From a virus: a stretch of 64,000 bases of DNA. Position 1 is the stretch's first letter, and every line of letters begins with the position of its first letter. Positions 37,101-44,890 of the stretch are shown here, piece by piece. The DNA is taken from positions 62,001 to 126,000 of the IMG/VR virus record IMGVR_UViG_3300009177_000028; one strand, written 5' to 3'. The notes below the pieces were generated by a model. That model was given only the letters and a program-made list of their open reading frames with translations, did no database searches and was not told the origin of the DNA. The translations under genes were made by a program, and so were the position numbers.

Positions 37101-38015
37101 TCACAATATGTTAACTCTAGTACTGTTGTTTTGTTTAACACAAATACTATTAGTCCAGTTACTGATGGAAACAATGGTAGCATTGTCGCTAGACTTTCAA
37201 GATTTAATGCTGAGCCATTAATGAGACTTGATCCAAATAATATTAGGAAAGGAACGGGCGCTTCAATTGTTGTTAGCGGACTAAATAATCAAGTGGTTAC
37301 AATTAGCGGCCTAAGTGGAATGACAAATGCAGATGTTGGTTTAACTATCAGCATTCGTAATGCTACTGGAACCTTTTTTGGTGGATTTAATAACAATACC
37401 TTTTTTAAGATTAGAAGCGTTACTAATGCTACCACCGTAGTTACCAGTTTAGGTAGCCACAATAGCGGTAAGTATCCAACATACAATGGTGGTGGATGGC
37501 AGCCTGTAACCGATGCCAATAATGGGAATTTAGACTGGACTATTATTACTAGTCACAATGCCTACGATCCGGATAATGGATATGTTTTTGAAGCTTACTA
37601 TGATGATTTGACTGGCAGTGTCTGGGCAGGTAACGGATTCCATGGAGTTCAGAGATGGGATCCTAATAATTTCCACCCACTACCAAACACTTTCCCATTA
37701 CCAACTAACCCAATAACCATCTTAAGCCCAACTAATATAAATGCTTTCCAGGGACAGGTAACTAACGATGGTCAGTATGTTTGGACCACAGGCGGATATA
37801 GCGGAGGCCATTCGGTCGTACGTGTTGATCCGGCCACCAATCAAATTGTAGCTGAATTGTTAACACCAGTTCCAGCTTGGTCAGATGGCGTAGCCTATGA
37901 CGGTAAATATATATGGTTTACCACTCGTGATGGCTCGGAAAATGGTGCGCTCAACCGCGTAAGTATTACGCCGGGTAGCGAAACAATTAATTTTAGATTA
38001 AAGGCAAAAGACTAA
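34161..38015 (+). CDS. Fibre protein with shared N-terminal anchor and beta-propeller-like body
   Basis: A 1284-residue protein preceded by an AAAGGCTTTGA leader. Residues 1-70 (KYPSQIDTN, ENELGVKPSATY, VRARLD) are paralogous to the starts of the genes at 60163-61407 and 61540, and are a likely virion-attachment module. The next section has GDLSGSP and GDLDGYYPNP phrases. From about residue 350, repeated (Y/T)DGT(Y/H)LW(V/A)(T/S)D and KIDP units look like an NHL/YVTN beta-propeller. A module of about 63 residues ending in a GNG...GG turn (35391-35582) interrupts the propeller and matches modules in the minus-strand run. A sugar- or receptor-binding role is inferred. Confidence 0.87.
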   Translation: MTTKYPSQIDTNSTLPRAVDLVTPVKAAIVNDLIEAIITIENELGVKPSATYATVRARLDTLEGILGNLQVIELDKDLGGTLEEPLVVGIQGRPVSSAAPIPGEVLVWNGIAWAPAPGPSAVITFGGDLSGSPAIQTVIGIQGRPVASTAPTTGQALVWGGSSWAPGTVSGGGGGPTGPAGGDLDGYYPNPVVKQSTYPSFTVFGTELAFTGGQATEGFDLPATDAQRIGTTTTDNVAKVMNSVTPEDTQLIRVMSEIGATDGAGGAAWFLLKGVWVRSGNQLIAIKEPTVVDQSATLDALTWTAQLVANGSAIETQVSGENGKTIQWSLLREWLEVAGIGGGGGGGNSCPATPFSQPNSIAFDGTYLWVTDKDSPILTKIDPFAEAPIVVKTFDLSQYGRVSLQVRDATFESPIKITVAGAHGLTTGDQVNVSAVSGNTAANGTWSITVVDTTSFTLDSSTGNGFYTSGGKVLAGPITNARHVTMSPNNGIIVSCMDSGLVAFIDPLTDTVYQVSSVNNPGETGKVQWAYGHTTGEVFAIKTGANGGFSSSIKPLFSGQPEYPAPANGFISQCHLETLTYGAGYLWASGGAQNGIPASPIFRLDIDVFSPNVGTWTTHVNNQNANIWGVHFAFGSVWASTYGRKVFRYDPATFPSDPIVIDLGNPANGTAEMWDDGTYLWVTDINFHGQSFLYKIDPNTNTSTGPFFTVSSGGTGGITYDGTNIWACARNGAYPSVFKVDTTVGSEEVLTYYPPPFNEPVSLTYDGTHLWASDAGIGSIFKIVTDENVQPCPGCSRVINLSSYGLSKIREIRNHNGIIYACGHDSNKIVLVDATTEQVVGVCTLGQRVRSVTFDNSGNYWVATFSSGTLNFSNIYKISIAATLSAFPGEPTPLLNVPLSHHVENITFGGGFLWLGSGGFQNFWSVEEQDLGTTASLTTIDGNTATLSGITGADPGWVGGRVRVLLTNCAVANNNAEFTVSQYVNSSTVVLFNTNTISPVTDGNNGSIVARLSRFNAEPLMRLDPNNIRKGTGASIVVSGLNNQVVTISGLSGMTNADVGLTISIRNATGTFFGGFNNNTFFKIRSVTNATTVVTSLGSHNSGKYPTYNGGGWQPVTDANNGNLDWTIITSHNAYDPDNGYVFEAYYDDLTGSVWAGNGFHGVQRWDPNNFHPLPNTFPLPTNPITILSPTNINAFQGQVTNDGQYVWTTGGYSGGHSVVRVDPATNQIVAELLTPVPAWSDGVAYDGKYIWFTTRDGSENGALNRVSITPGSETINFRLKAKD
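35391..35582 (+). repeat. Module M1 (FCCH-like) inserted in the propeller
   Basis: Encodes SPIKITVAGAHGL...GNTAANGTW...FTLDSSTGNG, the same module seen five times in the minus-strand genes (M1). It sits between propeller blades and seems to be a surface insertion. Confidence 0.75.
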
Positions 38016-38036
38016 TATACTATTTTCCTAGTATAT
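38015..38036 (+). terminator. AT-rich hairpin after the propeller fibre gene
   Basis: ATATACTA (38015-38022) pairs with TAGTATAT (38029-38036) around TTTTCC, directly at the stop codon. The stem is perfect but AT-only at its base and no T run follows. It may be a weak terminator, or an operator carrying a TATACTA box. Confidence 0.4.
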
Positions 38037-38059
38037 AAGACACAACTCAGGGGTAACAT

Positions 38060-38539
38060 ATGAAATCGTTGAAGAAAATAGCTGAACTTGCTAGTAAATT
38101 TGAAAATAAGCTATCTAAAGTGGGTCAGGCGCCACCTCCAGATACAAATCAGGCTAAAGAAGCCCCAGACTTTTTCTTCGGAACTGGATATGCCCTAACA
38201 AATTTTCAAGGTTCTTTAGGTAAAATAGAACAGGATGGTAATAAAGTTTTCGGAGACAAATCTGTAGCTAAAATTCTAGCAGATTTCTTCAATAAAACCA
38301 GCACCAATGCTTCTGTAACTTTGGGTGTAGAAGTTGTTCCTGGTAAAGGTGCTCAGTGGGTACTTAACATTACTCCGGCCGCCATTAAGGGAGCTATCGC
38401 AAAAGAACTTGACGCCCAATTTACCAGGTTAGTTGGTAAGTCAATGGTTGATGCTGCTAAGGAAGCTGATGCTGCCGCTAAGAAAGGCGCAAAAGTTGAG
38501 GGTGTAACCAAGAAGACCATCGTAGACAAAGGCGTTTAA
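38060..38539 (+). CDS. Unknown protein, 159 aa
   Basis: The start is helical and Lys-rich (MKSLKKIAELASKFENKL), followed by a short Pro-rich linker, a beta-containing middle (NASVTLGVEVV, AQWVLNITPAA) and an Ala/Lys-rich helical end. No signal peptide is clear. It is the first gene after the fibre genes, preceded by CAGGGGTAAC. Function unknown. Confidence 0.75.
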   Translation: MKSLKKIAELASKFENKLSKVGQAPPPDTNQAKEAPDFFFGTGYALTNFQGSLGKIEQDGNKVFGDKSVAKILADFFNKTSTNASVTLGVEVVPGKGAQWVLNITPAAIKGAIAKELDAQFTRLVGKSMVDAAKEADAAAKKGAKVEGVTKKTIVDKGV

Positions 38540-38558
38540 AAATATGTAGGGAGGTACA

Positions 38559-39212
38559 ATGTCATTTCAAGATTTAGTAACAGCAGCTCAAAAATACTTC
38601 CCGGACTTACAAATTAAATATAAAGACCAATCATGGTTTATGAAATTAGTTGGAACTTTATTGTTCTTTAACAAAGCTTTCATGACCAACTATACAACTA
38701 CTATTGGGTCTCAAGTATATTTCCCAACTGAATCATTTGTTAAAACAAGACCCGTTTCGGCTGCTGTGATTCTACTTCATGAATTAGTTCATATTAAAGA
38801 TGCCCACAAGATTAGTAAACCACTCTTTGGTGCTCTTTATTTATCTCCACAAATATTCGCTCTTTTGTGCTTGCCCCTCTTTCTAGTTAGTTGGAAGATT
38901 GCTTTGCCATTGGTTCTGCTTTTTGCTTCTCCCATTCCATCTTATTTTAGAATGTATTTTGAGAAAAGAGCATATCTTACTTCCCTATATTCCATTTATA
39001 GATTAAGTAAAAAATTAAACTTCAAACCATTACTAGCCTCTCAAGAGAAAGATTTCCTAAGTCAATTTAAGGGTTCTTTCTACTATTTCATGTGGCCCTT
39101 CGGCAACCTTCAAAAAGAATTTGATGATGCTGTAGCCAAGATTCAAGCTGATCAGAGACCTTTTGAGGACCCAGTCTTCGATATTATTGATGATTTGATT
39201 ACTCAGGTATAA
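38559..39212 (+). CDS. Putative membrane metalloprotease (HELVH)
   Basis: A 217-residue protein with a zincin motif His74-Glu75-Leu-Val-His78 and a possible third ligand Glu135 in YFEKRAY, as in M48-type peptidases. Hydrophobic segments lie between (residues about 88-130), predicted as two membrane helices. A GGGAGG ribosome site precedes the ATG. It may cleave host or phage membrane proteins. It is shorter than HtpX and has no recognisable regulatory domain. The function rests on the motif alone. Confidence 0.78.
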   Translation: MSFQDLVTAAQKYFPDLQIKYKDQSWFMKLVGTLLFFNKAFMTNYTTTIGSQVYFPTESFVKTRPVSAAVILLHELVHIKDAHKISKPLFGALYLSPQIFALLCLPLFLVSWKIALPLVLLFASPIPSYFRMYFEKRAYLTSLYSIYRLSKKLNFKPLLASQEKDFLSQFKGSFYYFMWPFGNLQKEFDDAVAKIQADQRPFEDPVFDIIDDLITQV

Positions 39213-39228
39213 AGTATTATTTTCAGGC

Positions 39229-39255
39229 TGATATAATATCCGTTACAGTTAACTG
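39229..39255 (+). promoter_or_regulatory. Extended -10 promoter with a palindromic operator-like site
   Basis: TGATATAAT (39229-39237) is an extended -10 with a perfect TATAAT. Transcription would start near 39244, where a perfect 10-bp palindrome CAGTTAACTG (39246-39255) overlaps the start region. A repressor could act there. The ATG of the FAD protein lies 13 bases further on. Confidence 0.5.
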
Positions 39256-39268
39256 GCTAGGATATTGC

Positions 39269-40480
39269 ATGAGTAATTTTGACGTTGGTATTATTGGAGC
39301 AGGTGTGGCTGGCGCGTTCGCCACCATGAAGATGGCAAAAGATCATAAGAATGTTAAAACTATTCTTTTTGATTTAGGCCGTCCACCTATGAAACGTAGA
39401 AGGCAACTAGAAGGCTGGTTAGGTTGTTTACCTAATAGTGACGGCAAGTTGTATCTTAGTGATATGGATAAAGTTTCTGATCTTGTGGGCACTCGTAAAG
39501 CGAAGGCGGCCCACAATTGGTTTAATAAAGCTTTATCTAATGTCGGTACCTTTAAGACCACCAAGGATCGTTCGCCATCTGTTGCGGCTGAAAAGCGTCT
39601 AAAAAAGATAGGCTATGATGTATCTTTAAATGATTATGTCCAAATCTACCCTAAGGATATCCATGCCCTCTCTAAATACATGTCCGAGTTTATTGAGGAA
39701 TATAAGAACATAACCTACAGTTTTGACAACGAAGTTAAAAAGATCTACAAACAAAAGAATTTGTTTGTTATTGTCACCGAAGGTCAAGAATACCGTTGCA
39801 AAAAACTTATCATTGCCGTTGGCCGTAGTGGCTGGCGATGGGCCAAAGAGCTTTATAGTAGCTTTGGAATCGTAGACAATAACGATATTGCTAAGTTTGG
39901 TATTAGAATTGAAATAAACGCTTCAGTAATGAAGGACTTTAACAAATCTAATTGCACATTGATAAAGGGCGAAGAAGTTGAGGCGGGCCCGTTCTCTTGG
40001 TATGGTACAGTTATTCCAGAAGATCATCTGGATTTAGCTATTTCTGCTTTCCGTTCTAATGAAAATAGATGGAAGAGTGATAAGGTATCTTTCTCGCTTA
40101 TTGGTAGTAGACCATTTGCTGAAAATGGTTTTGAACAAACAGATAGAATTGGTAAATTAACTTTTGTTCTATCTAATGATAGAATCATTAAGGAAAGAGT
40201 CTCTCATATTTTGACGGGTAAGAGTAAGATATCTATTATCCCTGAGTATGATTGGTTGAAGGGAACCATTTCTGAATTAGCTACAGCTATTCCCGAGATC
40301 CTTACTAAGGGGTACTACCATGTTCCTACCATCACTCCAATGGCACCTAAGATAAACATCGGCTCTAATTTAGAAACTGAAATCGAAGGAATGTTTGTAG
40401 TTGGTGAAAGTGCAGGAATTCACGGTATATTATCAGCAGCTACAATGGGAATCATCGCAGCCGATAATGTATGTAAATGA
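39269..40480 (+). CDS. FAD-dependent dehydrogenase (Rossmann fold)
   Basis: A 403-residue flavoprotein-like protein. The N-terminal VGIIGAGVAGA holds the GXGXXG dinucleotide-binding motif (residues 10-15), with an acidic residue ending the second strand (FDLG). A LIIAVGRSGWRW segment and a C-terminal GMFVVGESAGIHGILSAATMG are typical of the second FAD-binding strand in COG2509-like dehydrogenases. Substrate unknown. Such enzymes are uncommon in phages. It is driven by a clear promoter. A small gene follows 7 bp later. Confidence 0.87.
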   Translation: MSNFDVGIIGAGVAGAFATMKMAKDHKNVKTILFDLGRPPMKRRRQLEGWLGCLPNSDGKLYLSDMDKVSDLVGTRKAKAAHNWFNKALSNVGTFKTTKDRSPSVAAEKRLKKIGYDVSLNDYVQIYPKDIHALSKYMSEFIEEYKNITYSFDNEVKKIYKQKNLFVIVTEGQEYRCKKLIIAVGRSGWRWAKELYSSFGIVDNNDIAKFGIRIEINASVMKDFNKSNCTLIKGEEVEAGPFSWYGTVIPEDHLDLAISAFRSNENRWKSDKVSFSLIGSRPFAENGFEQTDRIGKLTFVLSNDRIIKERVSHILTGKSKISIIPEYDWLKGTISELATAIPEILTKGYYHVPTITPMAPKINIGSNLETEIEGMFVVGESAGIHGILSAATMGIIAADNVCK

Positions 40481-40487
40481 GAATAAC

Positions 40488-40901
40488 ATGTCCAATCCAA
40501 AACCACCCACAGAGACTAGTACAGTTACCCCAGTAACAGAAGAATTCAAGGATCAGAATCAAAAATACAATCTTAGTAAATTTGAATTTGATTTATATCA
40601 TGAAGAGTATGATGTTGCTGAGAAAGTAATTAGAGTTAAAAGAGTTTCGATGCCTAACAAAGGTGAAAAGTGGAAAGTGATGACTGATAATAAAGTTATT
40701 TTTGTTATCGAGGGTACCAAGGTCTCCAAGAAAGAAAGAGAATTTCTTGAAACTGTGGAAGGCTTTAATTTTATTTTAGCTCAGGCCAAAGTTGGGATAA
40801 AATCATTAAATAGCTTTCGAGTAGAACTTAAAAAATTTATCGACAAAAAAGCAGCAGATAGCAAGCCGCCAACCAAGAAGCCCAAAAGATCTAAAAAATA
40901 A
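40488..40901 (+). CDS. Unknown protein with basic tail
   Basis: ATG 40488 is chosen over frame-sharing upstream starts that lie inside the FAD gene. The 137-residue protein has a Thr/Pro/Glu-rich start, an alpha/beta core (KWKVMTDNKVIFVIEGTKV) and a strongly basic tail (PTKKPKRSKK). DNA or RNA contact is possible. Unrecognised. Confidence 0.77.
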   Translation: MSNPKPPTETSTVTPVTEEFKDQNQKYNLSKFEFDLYHEEYDVAEKVIRVKRVSMPNKGEKWKVMTDNKVIFVIEGTKVSKKEREFLETVEGFNFILAQAKVGIKSLNSFRVELKKFIDKKAADSKPPTKKPKRSKK

Positions 40902-40907
40902 CCCGAC

Positions 40908-40935
40908 TTGACATTACTCTTTGAGTGACTATCTT
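40908..40935 (+). promoter_or_regulatory. Putative sigma70-like promoter
   Basis: TTGACA at 40908-40913 and TATCTT at 40930-40935 are separated by 16 bases, the same spacing as the TTGACA promoter at 8716. It lies in the gap before the exonuclease gene. Both may be early, host-polymerase promoters. Confidence 0.45.
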
Positions 40936-40964
40936 GAGCGAACGACAACCACTCAGAGGTATTT

Positions 40965-41564
40965 ATGGATTACGTAATTTATGTAGCGGACGTTGAAACG
41001 ACTGGTTTGGATAACCGAATCAATGACGTGATTGAATTGTCTTTGCATCGCATGACAGATGATGTGCAAAAGACCTGGTGTATCAAACCATTCAACCCTG
41101 ATGCTATCGATCCTGATTCCTTGCGTATCAATGGCCATAAACGAGAAGACCTCTTACACCAGACCAAAGAAGGTCGTGAAAGATACCTCGATCCAGTAAA
41201 GCTCATTGTAGAGATTGAAAATTGGACCATGGAAGATGGGGCTCCAACAGCTAATAGAATTTTGGCTGGCCAGAACGTTGGGTTCGATGTTGGCTTCCTA
41301 GAACAAATGTGGATCAAAGCTAAGGCGAGAGACTCTTTTCCTTTTAGCGTCAAGCGTCAGCTAGATACCATGCAGATTGAGTTCTTTATGGATTTGTGCC
41401 GAGGGAAGTTTGCAGAAGGCTACAGTCTGAATAACTTAAGCAAAAAGTATGGCCTTAAGAACGAAAAAGCCCATACAGCAGCGGCTGACGTGAAGGTTAC
41501 CAAAGACGTTCTTTTGAAGCAAATTGATGTATTTAAGAAAGCGCTTGATTTAATTAAAGAATGA
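40965..41564 (+). CDS. DnaQ-like DEDDh 3'-5' exonuclease
   Basis: A 199-residue exonuclease of the proofreading or RNase T type. The catalytic residues are Asp9 and Glu11 (VADVETTGL), Asp108 (NVGFDVGF), and His170 and Asp175 (AHTAAADV). It is a free-standing domain with no polymerase fused, and no DNA polymerase gene is seen in this window. It likely trims or proofreads DNA. Its stop overlaps the next start by 4 bp. Confidence 0.9.
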   Translation: MDYVIYVADVETTGLDNRINDVIELSLHRMTDDVQKTWCIKPFNPDAIDPDSLRINGHKREDLLHQTKEGRERYLDPVKLIVEIENWTMEDGAPTANRILAGQNVGFDVGFLEQMWIKAKARDSFPFSVKRQLDTMQIEFFMDLCRGKFAEGYSLNNLSKKYGLKNEKAHTAAADVKVTKDVLLKQIDVFKKALDLIKE

Positions 41565-42541
41565 AGATCCTGTATGCAGCATCTGAGAATGAGAATGCTA
41601 AAATACAGCTTTCTCGATTCATGAAAGCAATAGAGGGGAAGCCCTATGTTGTTAAGGTGGCTGCTTACCAAAAATCTAGTCCACTAATTAATATTGATTG
41701 GACTTTGGATTGTCTTAAAAACATTTTCAAACCAGATTTACTATCATTAGATAATGATAATTTTGTCACCTATTTTGAGCAGGTTAAATACTTTAATCCT
41801 GATCTTATAATTAGTGATATGGAGTATTATACTTCACACATTGCTAATGTATTAGGTACGACTCTTTGGCAATGTAGTTCTTCAATTATCAATTTTGCAT
41901 TAACCTATCAGTATAAATATGACCTAGGTATTTTTAAGAGATATGCGTACCTTTTTAACAAAAATTCGCAACATATCCAGAGACTCATTAATGTCATGGA
42001 TAATTCAAATTGCAATCTATTGTATAGTCATTTCGGAGATTGTCAGAATCCTCCAGAAATTAAGCCCGAGTTTGAGTGGGTGCGCCCCTATCATCAGGTA
42101 GGTAAGACATCGATCCCTTGCCAGCATAATGTAGTCGCTGGAATGCTCAAGGGAAATAAAAACATTCTAACGCTATTAAAACAATATCCGGACTCGGTCA
42201 GTTTCATGGAATTCTTGGGTGAAACATATCCTAATCCTATAGTGAAGGATATAAGGAACGAGGCAGAGTACTTCTGTAATCTTAGAAATTCTAATCTATT
42301 CGTTTGTGAGGGACAGACTAGTTTCCTGGCAGACGCTTTTTATAATAACAAGCACACCGCAGTGTTCATCAACCATGACGATCCGGAGTGTGTGTTAAAT
42401 AGTGTTATTTCAGAAAAGCTTAATTTGAGTACATCTATATTTCAATCTTTTGAGGATCTTAATCCGCTAATGAAATTAAATGTACCCACTGTTATAAACG
42501 AGAAGGTTAAATTTTTACATGAGAGAATTGAGGATCTATGA
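41561..42541 (+). CDS. GT-B-like glycosyltransferase (UGT/MurG-like)
   Basis: A 326-residue protein beginning MKILYAAS. The C-terminal part (residues about 244-290) reads LFVCEGQTSFLADAFYNNKHTAVFINHD followed by CVLNSVISEKL. This matches the donor-binding end of UGT/MurG-type enzymes, in which a glycine-rich motif is followed by a P-V-(L/F) strand and an N...L helix. The N-terminal half would bind the acceptor. Confidence is moderate because the classic His-Gly-Gly is replaced by Cys-Glu-Gly. Coupled at both ends to the exonuclease and HAD genes by ATGA overlaps. Confidence 0.72.
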   Translation: MKILYAASENENAKIQLSRFMKAIEGKPYVVKVAAYQKSSPLINIDWTLDCLKNIFKPDLLSLDNDNFVTYFEQVKYFNPDLIISDMEYYTSHIANVLGTTLWQCSSSIINFALTYQYKYDLGIFKRYAYLFNKNSQHIQRLINVMDNSNCNLLYSHFGDCQNPPEIKPEFEWVRPYHQVGKTSIPCQHNVVAGMLKGNKNILTLLKQYPDSVSFMEFLGETYPNPIVKDIRNEAEYFCNLRNSNLFVCEGQTSFLADAFYNNKHTAVFINHDDPECVLNSVISEKLNLSTSIFQSFEDLNPLMKLNVPTVINEKVKFLHERIEDL

Positions 42542-43158
42542 ATCAGAAATATATATGTTTAGACATTGGTAACGTGTTGTGTAATGTTGCCACTGCCCCA
42601 TTTTTAGAGACTCTCTCCGAGACCTTCAACGTTACCATTCCCGAAGCTCACCGTTTTTTGAAGAGATTCCAACAAATTCACGACCTTGGCTACACCACCA
42701 TGGAAGATGAATTAAAAGACAAGTTTGGGGCCAAATCGCCGGGCATCATTAAAAAACTAGTCGAAGCATGGAACGCTTCGGTTACGCCATGCATGCCAAT
42801 GATTGATAGACTCAACCATCTTAGAGAAAAACAAGGGTTGCAGGTAGCTCTCCTGTCTAATATAGGCGTGGAACACGCTGCTATGATGGAAGATAAGTTA
42901 AAACATGGTGGGTTCTTCCCAGGGGCCGTCAAGCACTTTAGCTGCTTCGTAGGGGCCCGCAAGCCATCTATGGTCTATTACCAAAGCTTCTTGTTTCAGT
43001 ATCCTGAATTTAAGGGCTGTCTATATGTGGATGATCTTCAAGAGAACCTAAATGCCTCAAAACAATTTGGATTTAAAACCTTTTGGTTATCCCTAGAGGA
43101 GCCTGATATCGAGCAGAAAATCCAAGAGTTAGAGGTAGAAATTGTCATGAGATCCTAA
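42538..43158 (+). CDS. HAD-superfamily hydrolase
   Basis: A 206-residue phosphatase-type protein. Motif I is LDIGNVL (nucleophile Asp9, with Gly in place of the second Asp, as in YihX-like members), motif II is LLSNIG, the motif III Lys is in ARKPS, and motif IV is YVDDLQEN. The helical insertion after motif I fits a C1-type cap. It probably removes phosphate from a nucleotide or sugar phosphate. Linkage to the GT-B gene suggests sugar metabolism. Confidence 0.86.
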   Translation: MNQKYICLDIGNVLCNVATAPFLETLSETFNVTIPEAHRFLKRFQQIHDLGYTTMEDELKDKFGAKSPGIIKKLVEAWNASVTPCMPMIDRLNHLREKQGLQVALLSNIGVEHAAMMEDKLKHGGFFPGAVKHFSCFVGARKPSMVYYQSFLFQYPEFKGCLYVDDLQENLNASKQFGFKTFWLSLEEPDIEQKIQELEVEIVMRS

Positions 43159-43213
43159 ACCTAGGATACAGTTGATATATTGATTACGTAGAGCCAGATA
43201 TAAAGGATATAAT

Positions 43214-43687
43214 ATGACTAACAGATTTCAACCTCAAGGCAAAACCAAGCTCATCAAGGGAAGTATTCTAGCTCCAGAAAATGCTGGACTTCGCTTTGTT
43301 CTTAGCGTGAACAATCTAGCTGGCAAGCCTGACAACAACCCACTTTATCCAGTTTTTGAGAAGAAGTGGAAGAAGGTTAGAGAAGAGGCAAGAGGCTGGT
43401 ATGCAACCAAGACTGGCGCCTATAAGCTTGGAGCAATTAATGAAACGGCCGTTCAGAGCGACACTTGGGTCATTCATATGCTTTGCCAAGATGAGTCTCA
43501 ACAGACTGATGTTGCCGGACTAGAAAAGTGCCTTAAAGAAGTCTGTAAGAAGGCTAAGTACGAGCACGCTACTGTCCATGTATCTACTTTGTTAACTAAT
43601 GCGGTTCCAGAGATTACTGACCTGTTGAAGACCCAGCTAGTTGAAGAGGGTGTGAGCGTTTACTTTTACGACGAACCTGGCACTTAA
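43214..43687 (+). CDS. Macro-domain-like protein with altered ligand loops
   Basis: The 157-residue protein aligns by eye with small ADP-ribose macro domains of the TARG1/OARD1 type: a VFEKKWKKV helix, a WVIHMLCQDES strand, AGLEKCLKEVCKKAK helix, HATVHVSTL strand, and VSVYFYDEP as the final strand. The catalytic glycine loop (usually PRIGCGL) is replaced by LLTNAVP, so it may bind a different ligand or be inactive. Macro domains remove or read ADP-ribose, and in phages could counter host ADP-ribosylation or NAD-based defence. This is an eye-based assignment. Confidence 0.72.
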   Translation: MTNRFQPQGKTKLIKGSILAPENAGLRFVLSVNNLAGKPDNNPLYPVFEKKWKKVREEARGWYATKTGAYKLGAINETAVQSDTWVIHMLCQDESQQTDVAGLEKCLKEVCKKAKYEHATVHVSTLLTNAVPEITDLLKTQLVEEGVSVYFYDEPGT

Positions 43688-43724
43688 TTTTCAATAATTG
43701 CTAACAATAATTTAGCATTCTTGA

Positions 43725-44111
43725 ATGACGCAACTCAAACCGGGCGATCGTGTGAATTGTCGCGTAAAGCAGAATACTATTGTAAGCCCGTATAAAGAGT
43801 GTGACAGTATTACTACTTTTGAGATTGTGTCTACTGATAAATACGGCTATTATTTATATGTACCTCCATATATTATGTTGAAGGGAACTGTTAAAGCTGA
43901 TAGATATCAATGTAAACGGCTGGAAATTAATAAGAAGTTTCTAGACTGTGATATTATTTTTATTCAATCTAGTATGATCTGTAAGGTTCACTCTATTTTA
44001 GATGGAATGAGCTGTCCTAAATGCCATGAGTTTTATGAGATGGCGTCCCCTAATCAAGATGACGGGACTTTTATTTGCTGGTCCTGCCGTAATTATCCGC
44101 CATATCGTTAA
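43725..44111 (+). CDS. Small protein with a C-terminal zinc ribbon
   Basis: A 128-residue protein. The first half is beta-rich (KPGDRVNCRVKQNTIVS, an SH3-like start). The C-terminus has CPKC and CWSC pairs 22 residues apart, a zinc ribbon. It probably binds nucleic acid or protein. It follows the macro-like gene after a 37-bp AT-rich gap. Confidence 0.77.
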   Translation: MTQLKPGDRVNCRVKQNTIVSPYKECDSITTFEIVSTDKYGYYLYVPPYIMLKGTVKADRYQCKRLEINKKFLDCDIIFIQSSMICKVHSILDGMSCPKCHEFYEMASPNQDDGTFICWSCRNYPPYR

Positions 44112-44125
44112 TTAGGTATAGTACT

Positions 44126-44890
44126 ATGGCAATCTACGGTGAAGATACAGATATTGAGAAGCTTCTTAGCGGAGTTAAAAGCCTTTTCCAGCAGAAAAGT
44201 CCTGCTACCCAATCGGCTAAACCAAGCTCGCCCGCAGCCAATCCTGCACCTAGCGGGCCTGTCACCCCTGGTGCTTTTCAATGCCCAATTAAGGGTACCT
44301 GGCACAACTTAGGCGGGTTTGATCCTGGTATGGTTAGATATGATGGTCGTGTAGGCCATAAGGGCGTAGACATGAGCGCGCCCGCTGGAACCCCTATCTA
44401 TTCTTTTGGCCCTGGGGTTGTTACTACTGTTGGTACTGACGGTAGAGGTGGTAATATTGCTGTTATCAACCATGGAAACAACGTTACCACTTACTATGCT
44501 CATATGGCATCAGTCAAAGTTTTCAAGGGCGATAAAGTGGATACAGATACCATGATTGGTACTGTTGGAAATACTGGAAATGCCGGCAATCCAAATGACC
44601 CACTTAAGACGCAAGAGGGTGGAAGAACCTGGCCCCATCTTCATTTCGAAGTAAAAGAGCACGGCACTCAGGTGGATCCGGCCCGCTTCTTTAGCGTTCC
44701 TAAATATGATCCAGCTTTCGCAAAAAATCCAGGCAAGTATCAAAAATTCTGGTTATCAGATGACGCCAAACAAGAAGCTCAGTCTTTTAGTATGAAAGAT
44801 CATGTTCAACAAAAGTGTGTAGCTTTCAGTGCAAAGGTTGATGCTCTTTTGAAATACACTTATCAATTTACTAAATTAGTATCTAAATAA
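44126..44890 (+). CDS. M23-family zinc metallopeptidase (virion-type cell wall hydrolase)
   Basis: A 254-residue protein with a Pro/Ala/Ser-rich linker (residues about 30-52) and an M23 domain: His78 and Asp82 (GHKGVDMSAP), the HLHFE motif with His171 and His173, plus YYAHMASV for the structural His region. No signal peptide is seen, so it may be a virion-associated or holin-dependent lysin. It probably cleaves peptidoglycan cross-links during entry or lysis. Its TAA at 44888-44890 abuts the stop of the convergent minus-strand gene with no spacer. Confidence 0.9.
   Translation: MAIYGEDTDIEKLLSGVKSLFQQKSPATQSAKPSSPAANPAPSGPVTPGAFQCPIKGTWHNLGGFDPGMVRYDGRVGHKGVDMSAPAGTPIYSFGPGVVTTVGTDGRGGNIAVINHGNNVTTYYAHMASVKVFKGDKVDTDTMIGTVGNTGNAGNPNDPLKTQEGGRTWPHLHFEVKEHGTQVDPARFFSVPKYDPAFAKNPGKYQKFWLSDDAKQEAQSFSMKDHVQQKCVAFSAKVDALLKYTYQFTKLVSK

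Noticed and set aside
43152-43167. Terminator after the HAD gene (ATCCTA/TAGGAT)
   Set aside because: The 6-bp stem includes the stop codon, has a short loop and no T run. It is too weak to list.
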